The translations under genes were made by a program, and so were the position numbers. This document shows, in pieces, positions 29,401 through 41,242 of a DNA stretch of 64,000 nt. The number at the start of each line of letters is the position of its first letter. Position 1 is the first letter of the stretch. Source of the stretch: Closterium sp. NIES-65 (lineage: Eukaryota > Streptophyta > Zygnematophyceae > Desmidiales > Closteriaceae); NCBI GenBank assembly GCA_948144175.1, contig CANXME010002014.1, forward strand, positions 186,001-250,000, given 5' to 3'. The notes under the pieces were generated by a model. It was not told the DNA's origin. It did no database searches and saw only the letters and a program-made list of their open reading frames with translations.

Positions 29401-30632
29401 AGAATCGGATGGAGTGGGAACGGAGATGCGGAAGCAGCAGGGCGCAGAAAAAGTAGGGCGCGGGGTGGGGCGGTGGTACGGAGAAAGGGCCGCGTGCAGC
29501 GCGCAGCCCTGGTTTTGGGGAAGGGAGGGAGCCGGGAAGGAGGCGCGGGAAAGAGGGCGGCGCGGCGCGCGGAGGAGGGGGGTGCGCAGAGAAAAGTTGC
29601 GCGAGGAGGAGGGAGGCGCAAGAGGAGGGAGGCGCGTGGGGAAGAGAGGTGGTGCACCTGGGCGCTGCCCCCCTCTCCCCGAGGCACGCTCCCCCCTAGT
29701 CCCTCTCGCGCTGCCCTTGTGACCCCCGCGAGTCGCGCGCGCGACCTTTTTTTTTTCACGCGCGCGACCCGGGCCACGTCGCGCTGGCCTTACGGCCGCG
29801 TCGCGCCGCCCTCGCGGCTCTGCTGCGTCGCGCCGCCCTCGCGGCCCCCTAGCGCCGCCCACGCGGCCCCGCCGTCCCCTCTGCCGGCCCCGCCGCTACA
29901 TCCGACGGCCCCGCCGTCCCCTCTGCTGGCCCCGCCGCTGCACCTGACGGCCTCGCCGTCCCCTCTGCCGGCCCCGCCGCTACACCCGACGGCCCCGCCG
30001 TCCCCTCTGCCGGCCCCGCCGCTGCACCCGACAGCCCCGCCGTCCCCTCTGCCCGCCCCGCCGCTGCGCCCGACGACCCCGCCGTCCCCTCTCCCTGCCC
30101 CGCCGCTGCTTCACACGGCCCCGCCGCTGCACCTGAAGGCCCCGCCGTCCCCTCTGACGGCCCCGCCACTACGCCTGCCGGCTCGGCCACTACCTCTGAC
30201 GGCCCCGCTGCTGCACCTGCCGGCCCCGCTGCTGCACCTACCGGCCCCGCCACTGCACCTGACAGCCCCGCCGCTGCGTCTCCCGGCCCCGCCACTGCAT
30301 CTCTCGGCCCCGCCGCTGCATCTCCCGGCCCCGCCGCCCCAGCAGCTGAGCCGCCCCCGCAGCCGAGCCGCCCCAGCACCCGAGCCGCCCCAGCAGCCGA
30401 GCCGCCCCAGCAGCCGAGCCGCCCCAGTAGCCGAGCCGCCCCAGCAGCCGAGCCGCCCCTGCAGCCGAGCCGCCCCTGTAGCCGAGCCGCCAGAGCCGCC
30501 CGAGCCGCCGAGCCGCCCGAGCCGCCCACCAGCCGAGCCGCCGAGCCGCCTGAGCCGCCCGAGCCGCCTGCACTGCCTTGTCTGGTGAGCACTGAGCTTT
30601 ACTCTCCGCACTGCCCTCACCCTACTGCTGTC

Positions 30633-31262
30633 ATGGCTACCCCCAGTGTCCTCACCTTTGACGCTGAGGGCAGAGCCATCGACTTTGACGTGTGGGTAGA
30701 CGACCTGCTGCTTTTCCTACAGTGCGACAGAGCTGACGGCCTCTCTCTCTTTGATCTCACTTCTGGTGCCTCTCCCGCCTCTGCTGCTACTGAGGATGCC
30801 ACTGTTTGCTCACAGTGGGCCACACGCGATGCTGCTGCACGTCTTGCTGTGCGTCGCCACCTCCCTCCCTCTGAGCGTGCACACTTTGGGTCGTACAAGA
30901 GTGCTCAGACCTTGTACGACGCCGTTATTGCACGCTACTCCTCCCCTGCCACTGCTGCACTAAGCCGCCTCATGCTACCGTACCTCTTTCCCGACCTTGC
31001 TTCTTTTGCCACAGTCGCCGACCTCATTACCCACCTGCGCACTAGTGACGCTAGCTACCGCGCTGCGCTTCCTGCTGAGTTCTGCGCCAAGAACCCCCCC
31101 CCCCCCCCCCCATGTACATCACTCTCTACTACATTGTCACCCGCCTCCCTGACTCCCTTCGCGGAGTCAGGGACGACTTACTCTCAGTCTGCCCCACCAC
31201 TCTCACTCTTGACCTCCTCGAGAAGTCCCTCCTCGCGGCCGAGAAGAGCATTCTCGCTGTAG
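30633..31262 (+). pseudogene. E2 gag, truncated by an 18-C run
   Basis: Starts at ATG 30633 (MATPSVLTFD) with the same helical Gag as E1. At 31094-31111 it has 18 consecutive C where E3 has 10, which moves the frame; Gag then ends at 31262 after about 50 unrelated residues. The proper downstream Gag half is open from ATG 31112. Confidence 0.88.
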
Positions 31263-33007
31263 GGGCCTCTCGTGGTGACCCGCGCACCCCCATCTTTGAG
31301 GGGTGTTCCCCCTCCCCCCTCCTGCCCTCTGTCGCCTCTGCTGCTACGGCCGACCTAGTTGGTTTTGAGTCGGTCGGTGCGGCATCTGCCCCCAGTGGGA
31401 GACGTCGCCCTGGCAAGGGCAAGGGGGGCAGGGGCGGTGGTGGAGGCGGCGGGGGCGGTGGAGGCGGCGGTAGAGGCAGCGGAGGAGGTGGGGGTGGTCG
31501 CGGTAGTGGTGGCGGGAGGGGAGGTGTCAGCGGCGGCAGTGGAGGCGGAGGCGGCGGCGGCGGTGGTGGTGGGAGTGGAGGCGAGGGCGGCGGTGGTGGC
31601 GGCGACGGTGGGAGTGGCGGTGACAGCGGAGGTGGTGGCGGCGGCGGCGGCGGAGGCGGCGGCGGAGGTCGTGGCTCGTCGCAGAGGAGTGGCTCCGGTG
31701 GTGGTCAGCGCCAGCAGCAGCAGCGTGGTCGGGAGACTCTCTCCCCGCAGCAGCTCCGTGAGTGGTACGCTGCACGTCAGAGGGGTGGGGGTACTGGTCC
31801 GTGCACCTACGTCCTGCGCACTGGCGACCGTGCGGGTGAGCCGTGTGGTGGTCCACACTCCACCCAGCGCTGCTTCGGCCGCCTGACTGACGCTTGGCGC
31901 CGCCAGTTTCCTGACGCCTCTGAGATCCCTCGCTGGGACCAGCTGTCTAGGGCAGGAGTAGCTATCTTTGATCTTGACTTTGATGCTATTCTTCGTGCCA
32001 TGTATGCTGTGACTATTAGTGAGGAGGGTGACTGTTACCGGTGTTTCCCGCCCGACCCGGGCATTGGTACTGCGGCTCTAGGTGCTGTTGAGGCTGCCGC
32101 TCCAGGTGCTGGTGAGGCTGTCGCTCTAGGTGCTAGTGAGTCTATGTCCTCAGGTGCTGGTGAGTCTGCTCTCTCAGGTACTGCGTCGGCACTGCCCTCT
32201 CTCACCTTCACTCTTGACTCAGGAGCGTCTCGCTCCTTCTTTCGAGACCGCACCACACTCACGCCACTTAGTCGGCCAGTGGCACTCTCCCTGGCGGACC
32301 CCTCTGGGGGTCCTGCTCTTGCTCGCTACTCCACTGTCCTTCCGTGCCCTGCGGTCCCGTCTGGCTCCCTGTCCGGTCTCTACCTCCCCTCGTTCTCTAC
32401 GATCTTGGTGGCGGGTGCTGACCTACAGGATGCAGGGGTTGACCAGTTCACCCCTGCGCGCCGACGGGACACCCACTGCACGCACACGGACACGGGTCGA
32501 CACTTGACCACGTTCACACGTGGGCCGGGGTCGAGCATGTACACACTCACTGTTCCGTCTCCTCCTCCTGCGTCTGATCAGGTAGCTGCGTCAGGTCAGG
32601 TGTTTGCTGCAGCGTCCAGGTCTGGTCCTGAGTCTGCCCCCTGCTCGTGTCGCCTCCTGTCCCACGAGACCCTCCTGTGGCACCACCGCATGGGTCACCT
32701 CTCCCTGCCTCGTCTCCGGGGCATGGCCTCTCGCCTTCTTGTCTCTGGTCTTCCCCGGTCCCTCCCTCCCCTTCCTCAGGGGCCTGGCCCTCCCTATGTC
32801 CCCTGTGTCGAGGGTCGCCTGCGGGCTACCTTTCACTCCTCCACGTTTCCTCCGACGGAGGCCCCGATGCAGACGCTTCACATGGACGTGTGGGGCCCAG
32901 CCCGCGTCCGTGGACAGGGTCACGAGCGCTACTTCCTGCTGGTGGTTGACGACTACTCGCGTTACACCACAGTCTTCCCCTTGCGCAGCAAGGGTGAGGT
33001 CACTTAG
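31112..33007 (+). pseudogene. E2 gag C-terminus, protease, integrase start
   Basis: Continues with YITLYYIVTRLPDS, a Gly-rich tract, SPQQLREWY, the C-X13-C-X3-H-X4-C finger (CGGPHSTQRC), protease LDSGASRSFF and the integrase finger with HMDVWGP. It ends at TAG 33005-33007, where E1 and E5 have GAG (Glu). Confidence 0.9.
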
Positions 33008-34025
33008 GTGTTGATCGACTGGATCCGCGCAGCTCGTCTCCAGCTCAGGCAGAGCTTCGGCTCGGACTTTCCTGTTTTGCGTCTGCACTCGGACAGAGGC
33101 GGAGAGTTCTCCTCCGGCCTTCTGCGAGCCTACTGTCGTGCACGAGGCATCCGCCAGACCTTCACGCTTCCGGACTCTCCACAGCAGAATGGGATTGCTG
33201 AGCGCCGCATCGGCATAGTCATGGAAGTCGCCCGTACGTCCATGGTGCATGCGGCTGCCCCCCATTTTCTGTGGCCGTTTGCGGTTCGGTACGCCGCGCA
33301 TCAGATCAACCTTCAGCCCAGGGTCTCCAGACCGGAGACATCCCCAGCTTTGCTGTGGACGGGGAAGGTTAGCGATGCGTCGGCGTTCCGTGTCTGGGGA
33401 TCTCGGGCGTTTGTCCGCGACTTGTCTGCGGACAAGTTGTCCCCTCGTGCTGCTCCTTGCGTCTTCCTGGGTTTCCCCCCTGACGCACCTGGGTGGCAGT
33501 TTTACCACCCCATCTCTCGTCTTGTTCTGTCCTCCCTGGACGTCACGTTCAACGAGTCGGTTCCCTTCTACCGGCTCTTCCCCTATCGCACTCCGTCCCT
33601 CCCCCCGCCGCCCCTCTTCCTGGTCCCAGGTCCCCCCCCCGGTAGACCCCCTCCCCCCTCAGGGTCCTGCCCCTTCAGGTGTGTCTCAGGTAGACGCGGT
33701 CGAGCCTGTCGAGGTCACTGGTGACTCTGGTGCTGCTGCTGGTGCGGAGCCTCGGGGTGCGGAGCCTGGGGGTGCTGAGACTGGGGGTGCTGAGCCTGGG
33801 GATGCTGAGCTTGGGGGTGCTGAGCCTGGGGGTGAAGAGCTTAGGGGTGCTGAGCCTGGGGGTGCTGAGCCTGGGGGTGCTGAGCCTGGGAGTACTGCGT
33901 CTGGGGGTGCTTCGCCTGGGAGAGCTGCGCCTGCTGCTTCTGTTCCTGGTGGTTCTCTGGACCGTTCTTCGCGCTGCGAGCCGCTCTCTCCTCTGGAGCT
34001 GCGTGAGTGGTTTGCCCGGCGCTGA
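33008..34025 (+). pseudogene. E2 integrase core and linker, frameshifted
   Basis: The frame resumes directly after the TAG and contains HSDRGGEFSS and NGIAERR. In 33642-33650 nine C replace the eight-base CCCCCTCC of E5, shifting the frame. The linker (repeated GGAEPGG-type units) continues in the next frame to a TGA at 34023-34025, where E5 has TGG in FARRW. Confidence 0.88.
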
Positions 34026-36605
34026 AGGCGAGCTGCTGGAGCTAGGGGTGCTGCGGGTGCTGGAGGTTCTGTTGCTGCCGAGGGAGCTGGTACCACGGGT
34101 CCCGGAGGTGCTCGTACTGAGAGTACTGGAGCTGCCGGGCCCAGGGGTGCCTCTGGAGCTGGAGCTGCTGCGGGTGCAGGCGCTGAGTCTACGACTGTCG
34201 GTCCTACTGAGGGTACTTCTGGCGCTGCTGGAGGTGCTGGAGTTGGAGCTGATACTGGTACGGGTGCTGCATCTGGAGGTGTTGGTGCTGTCCCTGCTGT
34301 CTCTGGCGGTGCTGCGCGGCCTCGGCCGTACTTCGTTCCGCTCCCTCAGCAGGTTCTTGGTCTCCCGCCTTCCACTAGTCCTTCTCCTCCCGTAGAGTGT
34401 CCACAGCCTGTCCCGTCGCAGTCACAGTTACAGCCCGCCTCTCCTCTGCCTTCTCCTTCTCCCTACACTGGTCCTACTGGAGGTCTTGCTGAGCGTCGTG
34501 AGCCTGCGTCCCGCCCTGCGTCGCCAGTCCGAGCTGCTCGCCCTAGTGGTCGCGGTTCGCGTCAGCGTCCTCCTCCTGTCACTGGCACACACAGGATGTC
34601 TCTGCGTCCGTCCACTGCTCCTCTGCGTGCCCCTTTGTCTTCTCCTCCTCAGTCTTCTCTTCCTACACTTGCCGACCCGGAGTCGGACTCTCGCCGTGCT
34701 GCCAGTCCTACTGTCACGCGTCTTCTTGCTACTGTTGTAACTGACCCTTCCTTTGAGTCCGCTGCTGCGTCTGCCCTAGTTGCTGAGCTTGTCAACTTTG
34801 CTGCTGCGTGTCGTCTAGACTACGCGGTCAGTCTTGTTGCTGAGTCTGCTGGGTCTGCGTCTGCTGCGTCTGCGTCTGCCTGTCCTCCGTCCGTCGGGGG
34901 TGACTGTGCTCTTGGCACGGACGTCCTTGAGGACAGGCAGGAGGAGTCCCAGTGCTTTGCCGCCACTTTGCCCCATCTCGTGTCCATGCTTGTTGCCCCT
35001 GATGGAGACCCGGATGCTCTAGACATCCCGACCCCACGCTCTTACGCGGAGGCGATGGCCGGTCCCTACTCCTCTCAGTGGCAGTCAGCCATGGACGCAG
35101 AGATGGCTTCCTCGAAGTCCACAGGCACCTACGTCGACGAGGTTCCCCCACCTGGGGCGAACATTGTCAGTTGCATGTGGATTTTCAGGGTGAAGCGACC
35201 GCCGGGTTCTCCGCCTGTCTTCAAGGCGCGCTACGTGGCTCGTGGCTTCAGTCAGCGAGAGGAAGTTGACTTCTTTCAGACCTTCTCCCCGACCCCGAAG
35301 ATGACCACTCTTCGGGTTCTACTGCACGTCGCTGCTCAGCGTGACTACGAGCTACACTCTCTTGACTTCAGCACTACTTTCCTGCAGGGCCGCCTGCACG
35401 AGGAGATCTGGCTGCGCCGCCCTCTTGGCTTCACTGAGTCGTTCCCTCCTGGTACCCAGTGGAGCCTCCGGCGGCCAGTCTACGGTCTCCGCCAGGCGCC
35501 GCGTGAGTGGCACGACACACTGAGGACTACACTTGCGGCTCTTGGGTTTGCTCCTTCTACTGCTGACCCGTCGCTGTTTCTACGCACCGACACCTCGCTG
35601 CCGCCGTTCTACATCCTCGTGTACGTCGACGACTTGGCCTTTGCCACTGCGGACACTGCCGCACTCGCCCACGTGAAGTCCGAGCTGCAGAAGAGATACA
35701 CGTGCACAGACCTGGGTGAACTGACAAGCTATCTTGGCTTGCGGATCACCCGGGATAGAGCACGCCGCACCATTACCCTGACTCAGTCACACATGGTGCA
35801 GCAGGTCCTTCAGCGATTCGGCTTCACGTACTCCTCGCCTTAGTCCACTCCCCTGCCTACGGGACACTCGCTCTCAGCTCTGCCTTCGGATGAGTCCGTA
35901 GAGTCGAGTGGTCCGTATCCAGAGCTTGTGGGCTGCCTCATGTACCTGATGACCTGCACTCGACCTGACCTCGCATACCCTCTCAGCATCTTAGCACGCT
36001 ATGTTGCTCCCGGCCGTCACCGGAAGGAGCACATGGATGCAGCTAAGAGGGTGTTGCGCTACTTGTGCAGTACGTCGGGCATGGGGCTAGTGCTTGGAGG
36101 GCGAGAGCGGCTTGTGCTCACTAGGCACTCAGATGCTTCTTGGACTGACGACCAGGCTACTCAGCGGTCGTCTCAGGGTTACACCTTCAGTCTTGGCTCT
36201 GGCTCTGTCTCTTGGCGCTCTACTCGCTCTTCTTCTGTTCTCAGCTCCAGCTGTGAGGCTGAGATCTACGCCACGGCCATGGCTGCCCAGGAGCTTCGCT
36301 GGCTCACCTACCTGCTGACTGACCTTGGAGAGCGGCCTCGTTCTCCTCCAGTGCTGTACGTCGACAACAAGGCAACCATTGCCTTGTGTCAGGAGCACAG
36401 ACTGGAGCACAGGACGAAGCACATTGCTCTGCGCTACTTCCTTGCTCGAGAGCTGCAGCAGCGTGGTCAGCTTCTTCTGCGTTTCGTGGCCACTGAGGCC
36501 AACACTGCTGATGTGTTCACCAAGGCACTTCCGCCTCGTGACCATCAGCGCTTTTGCACTCTGCTAGGCCTTGTGCCCACTGGGCCTCACTTGCTTACCT
36601 CTTGA
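34026..36605 (+). pseudogene. E2 reverse transcriptase and RNase H
   Basis: One frame, with a single TAG at 35841-35843 (CAG in E1 and E3). It shows MDAEMASSK, FKARYVARGF, YVDD (about 35624), then RNase H with SSSCEAEIYA and YVDNKATIAL, ending at TGA 36605. The same TAG occurs at the same codon in E5. Confidence 0.9.
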
Positions 36606-36829
36606 CCTTGCTTGTACTTCTGCATATATATATCCTTGCTCTTGCTTGTTTAGCACTGTTATATATATATGCTCTGCTGCATGTGAACTGGCCTTGTGGC
36701 CTTGACCTTGTGCTCGGAATTTGTGTGGTATCCTTGAGATCCACCCTGAGCTTGCTTTGCTTTTCTTTGCTTGTCTTGCTTGACTGGTCTGGTGACCCCT
36801 TGCTCTCCCCCACTTTGCCTATGGGGGTG

Positions 36830-36966
36830 TGTCATATTATATTTAGCTGATGCATGTATTGTAGGCTGCTGTTGGGGTAGACCATAAGGGGTACAACCCA
36901 ATTAGGGTTGGTACTTGTATCCTTGTTTCATTCCATAGTGCATTTCCATTCTCTCTAATCTCGACA
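36830..36966 (+). repeat. E2 3' LTR
   Basis: 137 bp, preceded by the purine tract ATGGGGGTG. It resembles the E3 and E5 LTRs (AGCTGATGCATG, GGGGTACAACCCAATTAGGG) more than that of E1, so E2, E3 and E5 form one subfamily and E1 another. Confidence 0.85.
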
Positions 36967-37263
36967 CCCACCTCCAAAATTTTCTCACGTTGCATTTATT
37001 ACACATAATATTATATACAATTGTTGTCGCTTTTCCGGGAAAATTTCATCATTTTGCAATTATGCAATCATGCTTGCAAAAATATAATTTTACTTGTTAA
37101 TACTATTTGTCCAGGCTCAAAATAGATATGAAACGGCTCTGAAACTATTTGGTCCGTGGTAAGTGAACAAACACGATCCTTCAAAGTTACGGCGGGAATC
37201 GTTCAAGAACGATAAAACGGTGCGTGAAATCTTTCAATTTAACAAATGCCTCTTAGTCAGGAT
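36967..37263. other. AT-rich host segment between E2 and E3
   Basis: About 300 bp of clearly AT-rich DNA without coding signal, contiguous with 41243 onward before E3 inserted. It ends with AGGAT, the E3 target duplication (37259-37263; second copy 41238-41242). Confidence 0.8.
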
Positions 37264-37397
37264 TGTCAAATTATTATAGCTGATGCATGTTTTATAGGCT
37301 ACAGTGGGGTAGCACATAAGGGGTACAACCCAATTAGGGTCGGTACTTGTACTGCTTTGTTTCATAGTTCATTTCTTTCACGCTACCTATTCTGAGA
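37264..37397 (+). repeat. E3 5' LTR
   Basis: 134 bp, TGTCAAATT...TTCTGAGA. Its last 56 bp match 41182-41237 with one visible difference (TTTCTTTCA versus TTTCATTCA). The end is GA rather than the usual CA, as in E5. Confidence 0.85.
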
Positions 37398-38297
37398 TGG
37401 TATCGAGCAGGTTCCATCGTGGGAACTGTTCCTAGGGCCCACCAACATCGATTTGTTTTTTTTTTTCCTGACCGGAGCGCGCTCAGCCCTAGCCCGAGTC
37501 GCGCTCCGCTCTCTTAGCCCTTCGTGGCCCCGTCGCGCCGCCCTAGCGGCCCTGTCGCGTCGCGCTCACGACCCCGTCGAGCTGCCCGCGTCGCGCCACC
37601 CTCGCGGCCTCGTCGCGCCGCCTTCGCGGCCTCGTCGCTCCACTCTCGCGCCCCCCCTTGCCACTTACCTGGACGGCCCCGCCACTACCTACGCGGCCCC
37701 CGCCACTTACCTAGCCGGCCCCGCCACCTACCTACGCGGCCCCCGCCACCTACCTGGACGGCCCCGCCACTTACCTGGACGGCCCCGCCACCTACCTTGG
37801 CGGCCCCCGCTACCTACCTTGGCGGCCCCCGCCACCTACCTTGGCGGCCCCCGCCATCTACCTGACGGCCCCCGCCACCTACCTTGGCGGCCCCCGCCAC
37901 CTACCTTGGCGCCCCCCGCCACCTACCTTGACGGCCCCCGCCACCTACCTTGGCGGCCCCCGCCACCTACCTTAACGGCCCCCGCCACTACCTGCGCGGC
38001 CCCCGCTACCTACATGGCGGCCCCGCCACAACCTGACGGCCCCGCCCCCGCTCTTCCCTGCGGTCCCACCACGCCGCCCAGCAGCTGAGCCGCCGAGCCG
38101 CCGCGCCGCCAGCAGCCGAGCCGCCGAACCGCCCAGCAGCCGAGCCGCCCAGCCGCCGAGCCGCCCAGCAGCCGAGCCGCCCAGCCGCCGAGCCGCCCAG
38201 CAGCCAAGCTGCCCGAGCCGCCCTGTGCGGTAAGAGCAGCGCCTTTCACTCAGCACTGCCCTCACCCCACTGCCTACGCTGCTAGTCTACTGCTGTC

Positions 38298-39113
38298 ATG
38301 GCTACCCCCAGTGTCCTCACTTTTGACGCTGAGGGTCGGGCCATTGACTTTGACGTCTGGGTAGACGACCTGCAGCTTTTCTTACAGTGCGATAGGGCAG
38401 ACGGCCTCTCCCTCTTTGACCTCACGTCTAGTGCCTCTCCTGCCCCCGCTGCCAATGCTGACGCCACTTTTCGCTCACAGTGGGCCACGCGCGATGCTGC
38501 TGCATGTCTTGCTGTGCGTCGCCACCTACCTACCTCTGAGCGTGCGCATTTTAGCCAGTACAAGAGTGCTAAGACCTTGTACGACGCTGTTGTTGCACGC
38601 TACTCCTCCCCCGCCAATGCTGCACTAAGCCACCTCATGCTACCGTACCACTTCCCTGACCTTGCTGCCTTTGCCACAGTCGCTGACCTCATTACCCACC
38701 TCCGCACTAGTGACACTCGCTACCGCGCTACGCTTCCTGCTGAGTTCTGCACCAAGAACCCCCCCCCCATGTACATCACCCTCTACTACATAGTCACCCG
38801 CCTTCCTGACTCCCTTCGCGTAGTCAGGGACCACTTTCTCTTAGTCTGCCCCACCACTCTCACTGTTGACCTCCTCGAGAAGTCCCTCCTAGCAGCAGAG
38901 AAGAGCATTCTAGCTGTAGGGGCCTCTCCTGGTGACCCGCGCACCCCCATCTTTGAGGGGTGTTCCCCCTCCCCTCTTTTGCCCTCCCCTCTTTTGCCCT
39001 CCGTTGCCTCTGCTGCTACTGCCGACCTTGTTGGTTTGGAGTCGGTCGGTGCGGCGTCTGCCCCTAGTGGGAGACGTCGCTCTGGCAAAGGCAAGGGAAG
39101 TAGGGGCGCTTGA
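38298..39113 (+). CDS. E3 gag, intact frame
   Basis: The only Gag in the window read in one frame: MATPSVLTFD at 38298, the C run with 10 C (AAC plus three Pro codons), then YITLYYIVTRLPDS through VGLESVGAASAPS. It ends at TGA 39111-39113, produced by the deletion junction with linker sequence. It serves as the reference frame for the other copies. Confidence 0.85.
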   Translation: MATPSVLTFDAEGRAIDFDVWVDDLQLFLQCDRADGLSLFDLTSSASPAPAANADATFRSQWATRDAAACLAVRRHLPTSERAHFSQYKSAKTLYDAVVARYSSPANAALSHLMLPYHFPDLAAFATVADLITHLRTSDTRYRATLPAEFCTKNPPPMYITLYYIVTRLPDSLRVVRDHFLLVCPTTLTVDLLEKSLLAAEKSILAVGASPGDPRTPIFEGCSPSPLLPSPLLPSVASAATADLVGLESVGAASAPSGRRRSGKGKGSRGA

Positions 39114-41180
39114 GCTGGTGCTGGTGCTGCTTCTGGGGGTACTCCTGGCGCTGCTGGAGGTGCTGGAGTTGGAGCTGCTACTGGTGCTGCTACTGCCTCT
39201 GGGGTTGCTAGTGCTGTCCCTGCTCTGTCTGGAGTCGCCGCACGGCCTCGGCCTACTTCGTTCCACTCCTTCATCAAGTTCTTGGTCTCCCGTCTTCCAT
39301 TGGTCCTTCTCCTACCTTAGAGTGTCCACAGCTTGGCCAGTCACAGTTACAGTTACAGCCTGCCTCCCCAGTGCTTGCTCCGTCTCCCTACACTGGTCCT
39401 ACTGGAGATCTTGCTGAGCGTCGTGAGCCTGCGTCTCGCCGTGCGTCGCCTGTCCGTGCTGCTCGCCCTAGTGGTCGCGGTTCGCGTCAGCGTCCTCCTC
39501 CTATCCCTGGCACGCACCGGATGTCTCTGCGTCCGTCCACTGCTCCTCTGCGTGCCCCTTTGCCTTCTCCTCCTGGGTCTTCTCTTCCTGCTCTTGCCGA
39601 CCCAGAGTCGGACTCTCTTTGTGCTGCCAGTCCTACTGTCATGTGTCTCCTTGCTACTGTTGTCACTGACCCTTCCCTTGAGTCCGCTGCTGCGTCTGCC
39701 TTAGTTGCTGAGCTGGTCGACTTTGCTCCCGCGTGTCGTCTAGACTACGCCGCGAGTCTTGTTGCTGAGTCTGATTCTGCCTGTCCTCCGTCCGTCGGGG
39801 GTGAGTGTGCTCTTGGCACGGACGTCCTTGAGGACACGCAGGAGGAGTTCCACTGCTTTGCCACCGCTTTGCCCCATCTCGTGTCCATGCTTGTTGCTCT
39901 TGAGGGAGACCCGGATGCTCTAGACATCCCAACCCCACGCTCTTATGCAGAGGCGATGGCCGGTCCCTACTCCTCACAGTGGCAGTCAGCCATGGACGCA
40001 AAGATGGCTTCCTAGAAGTCCACAGGCACCTACATCGACGAGGTTCCCCCACATTGGGCGAACATCGTCAGTGGCATATGGATTTTCAGGGTGAAGCGGC
40101 CACCGGGTTGTCCGCCTGTCTTCAAGGCGCGTTAAGTGGCTCGTGGCTTCAATCAGCGGCAGGGAGTTGACTTCTTCCAGACCTTCTCCCCGAACCCGAA
40201 GATGACCACTCTTCGGGTTTAGCTGCACGTCGCCACTCAGCGTGACTACGAGCTCCACTCTCTTGACTTCAACACTGCTTTCCTACAGGGCAGCCTGCAC
40301 GAGGAGATCTGGCTGCACCGCTCTCCTGGCTTCACTGGGTCGTTCTCTCCTGGTACCCAGTGGAGCCTCCGGCAGCCAGATTACGGTCTCCGCCAGGCGC
40401 CTCGTGAGTGGCACGACACACTGAGGACTACACTTGCGGCTCTTGGGTTCGCTCCTTCTACTGCTGACCCGTCGCTGTTTCTACGCACCGACACCTCACT
40501 GCCGCCGTTCTACATCCTCGTGTACGTCGACGACTTGGTCTTTGCCACTGCGGACACTACGGCACTCGCCCACGTGAAGTCGGAGCTGCAGAAGAGACAC
40601 ACGTGCACAGACCTGATTGAACTGACAAGCTATCTTGGCTTGCGGATCACTCGGGACAGAGCACGGCGCACCATCACCCTGACTCAGTCACACATGGTGC
40701 AGCAGGTCCTTCAGCGCTTCGGCTTCACGTACTCCTCGCCTCAGTCCACTCCTCTGCCTACAGGTCACTCGCTGTCAGCTCTGCCTTCGGATGAGTCCGT
40801 AGAGCCGAGTGGCCCGTATCCAGAGCTTGTGGGCTGCTTCATGTACCTGATGACCTGCACGCGACCTAACCTCGCATACCTTCTTAGCATCTTTGCACGC
40901 TATGTCGCTCCCGGCCGTCACCGGAAGGAGCACATGGATGCAGCTAAGAGGGTGTTGCGCTACTTGTGCAGTACGTCGGGCATGGGGCTAGTGCTTGGAG
41001 GGCGAGACCGGGTTGTTCTCACTGGGCACCCAGACGCTTCTTGGGCGGACGACCAGGCTACTCAGCGGTCGTCTCAGGGTTACACCTTCAGTCTTGGCTC
41101 TGGCTCTGTCTCTTGGCGTTCTACACGCTCTTCTTCTGTTCTCAGCTCTAGCTGTGAGGCTGAGATCTACGCCACAGCCA
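39114..41180 (+). pseudogene. E3 reverse transcriptase and RNase H remnant
   Basis: Begins in the Gly-Ala linker. RT residues such as MDAKMAS are followed by TAG (40013-40015), then a TAA where FKARY should continue (about 40133), and a TAG at about 40219. YVDD at about 40526 is intact. RNase H stops at SSSCEAEIYATA, where the LTR fragment is joined. Confidence 0.88.
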
Positions 41181-41181
41181 G

Positions 41182-41237
41182 GGTACTTGTACTGCTTTGT
41201 TTCATAGTTCATTTCATTCACGCTACCTATTCTGAGA
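41182..41237 (+). repeat. E3 3' LTR remnant
   Basis: Final 56 bp of the LTR (GGTACTTGTACTGC...TTCTGAGA) followed by AGGAT. Confidence 0.88.
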
Positions 41238-41242
41238 AGGAT

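Larger units (their letters stand above)
29401..36966 (+). mobile_element. E2: copia retrotransposon lacking its 5' LTR
   Basis: Same family as E1. A GC-rich leader, gag, protease, integrase, RT, RNase H and a 3' LTR (36830-36966, starting TGTCAT, ending CGACA) are present. Neither a 5' LTR nor a primer site is found before the leader: the 25-bp satellite is followed by about 300 unassigned bases and then by T9 and CGCGCG sequence like the E1/E3 leaders. The true 5' edge is therefore uncertain (29401 to about 29740). It is inactivated by a C-run frameshift in gag, TAG at 33005, a C-run frameshift at 33641-33650, TGA at 34023 and TAG at 35841. Confidence 0.92.
37264..41237 (+). mobile_element. 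E3: internally deleted copia element with AGGAT target duplication
   Basis: 5' LTR 37264-37397, primer site TGGTATCGAGC at 37398, leader, gag, then RT and most of RNase H, then only the last 56 bp of a 3' LTR (41182-41237). Protease, integrase and the Gly-rich region are missing: Gag joins the INT-RT linker at about 39110. RNase H is cut at EIYATA and joined to the LTR end, with loss of the 3' untranslated region, purine tract and LTR start. Target duplications flank both ends, so the outer edges are the original ones. Confidence 0.92.
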
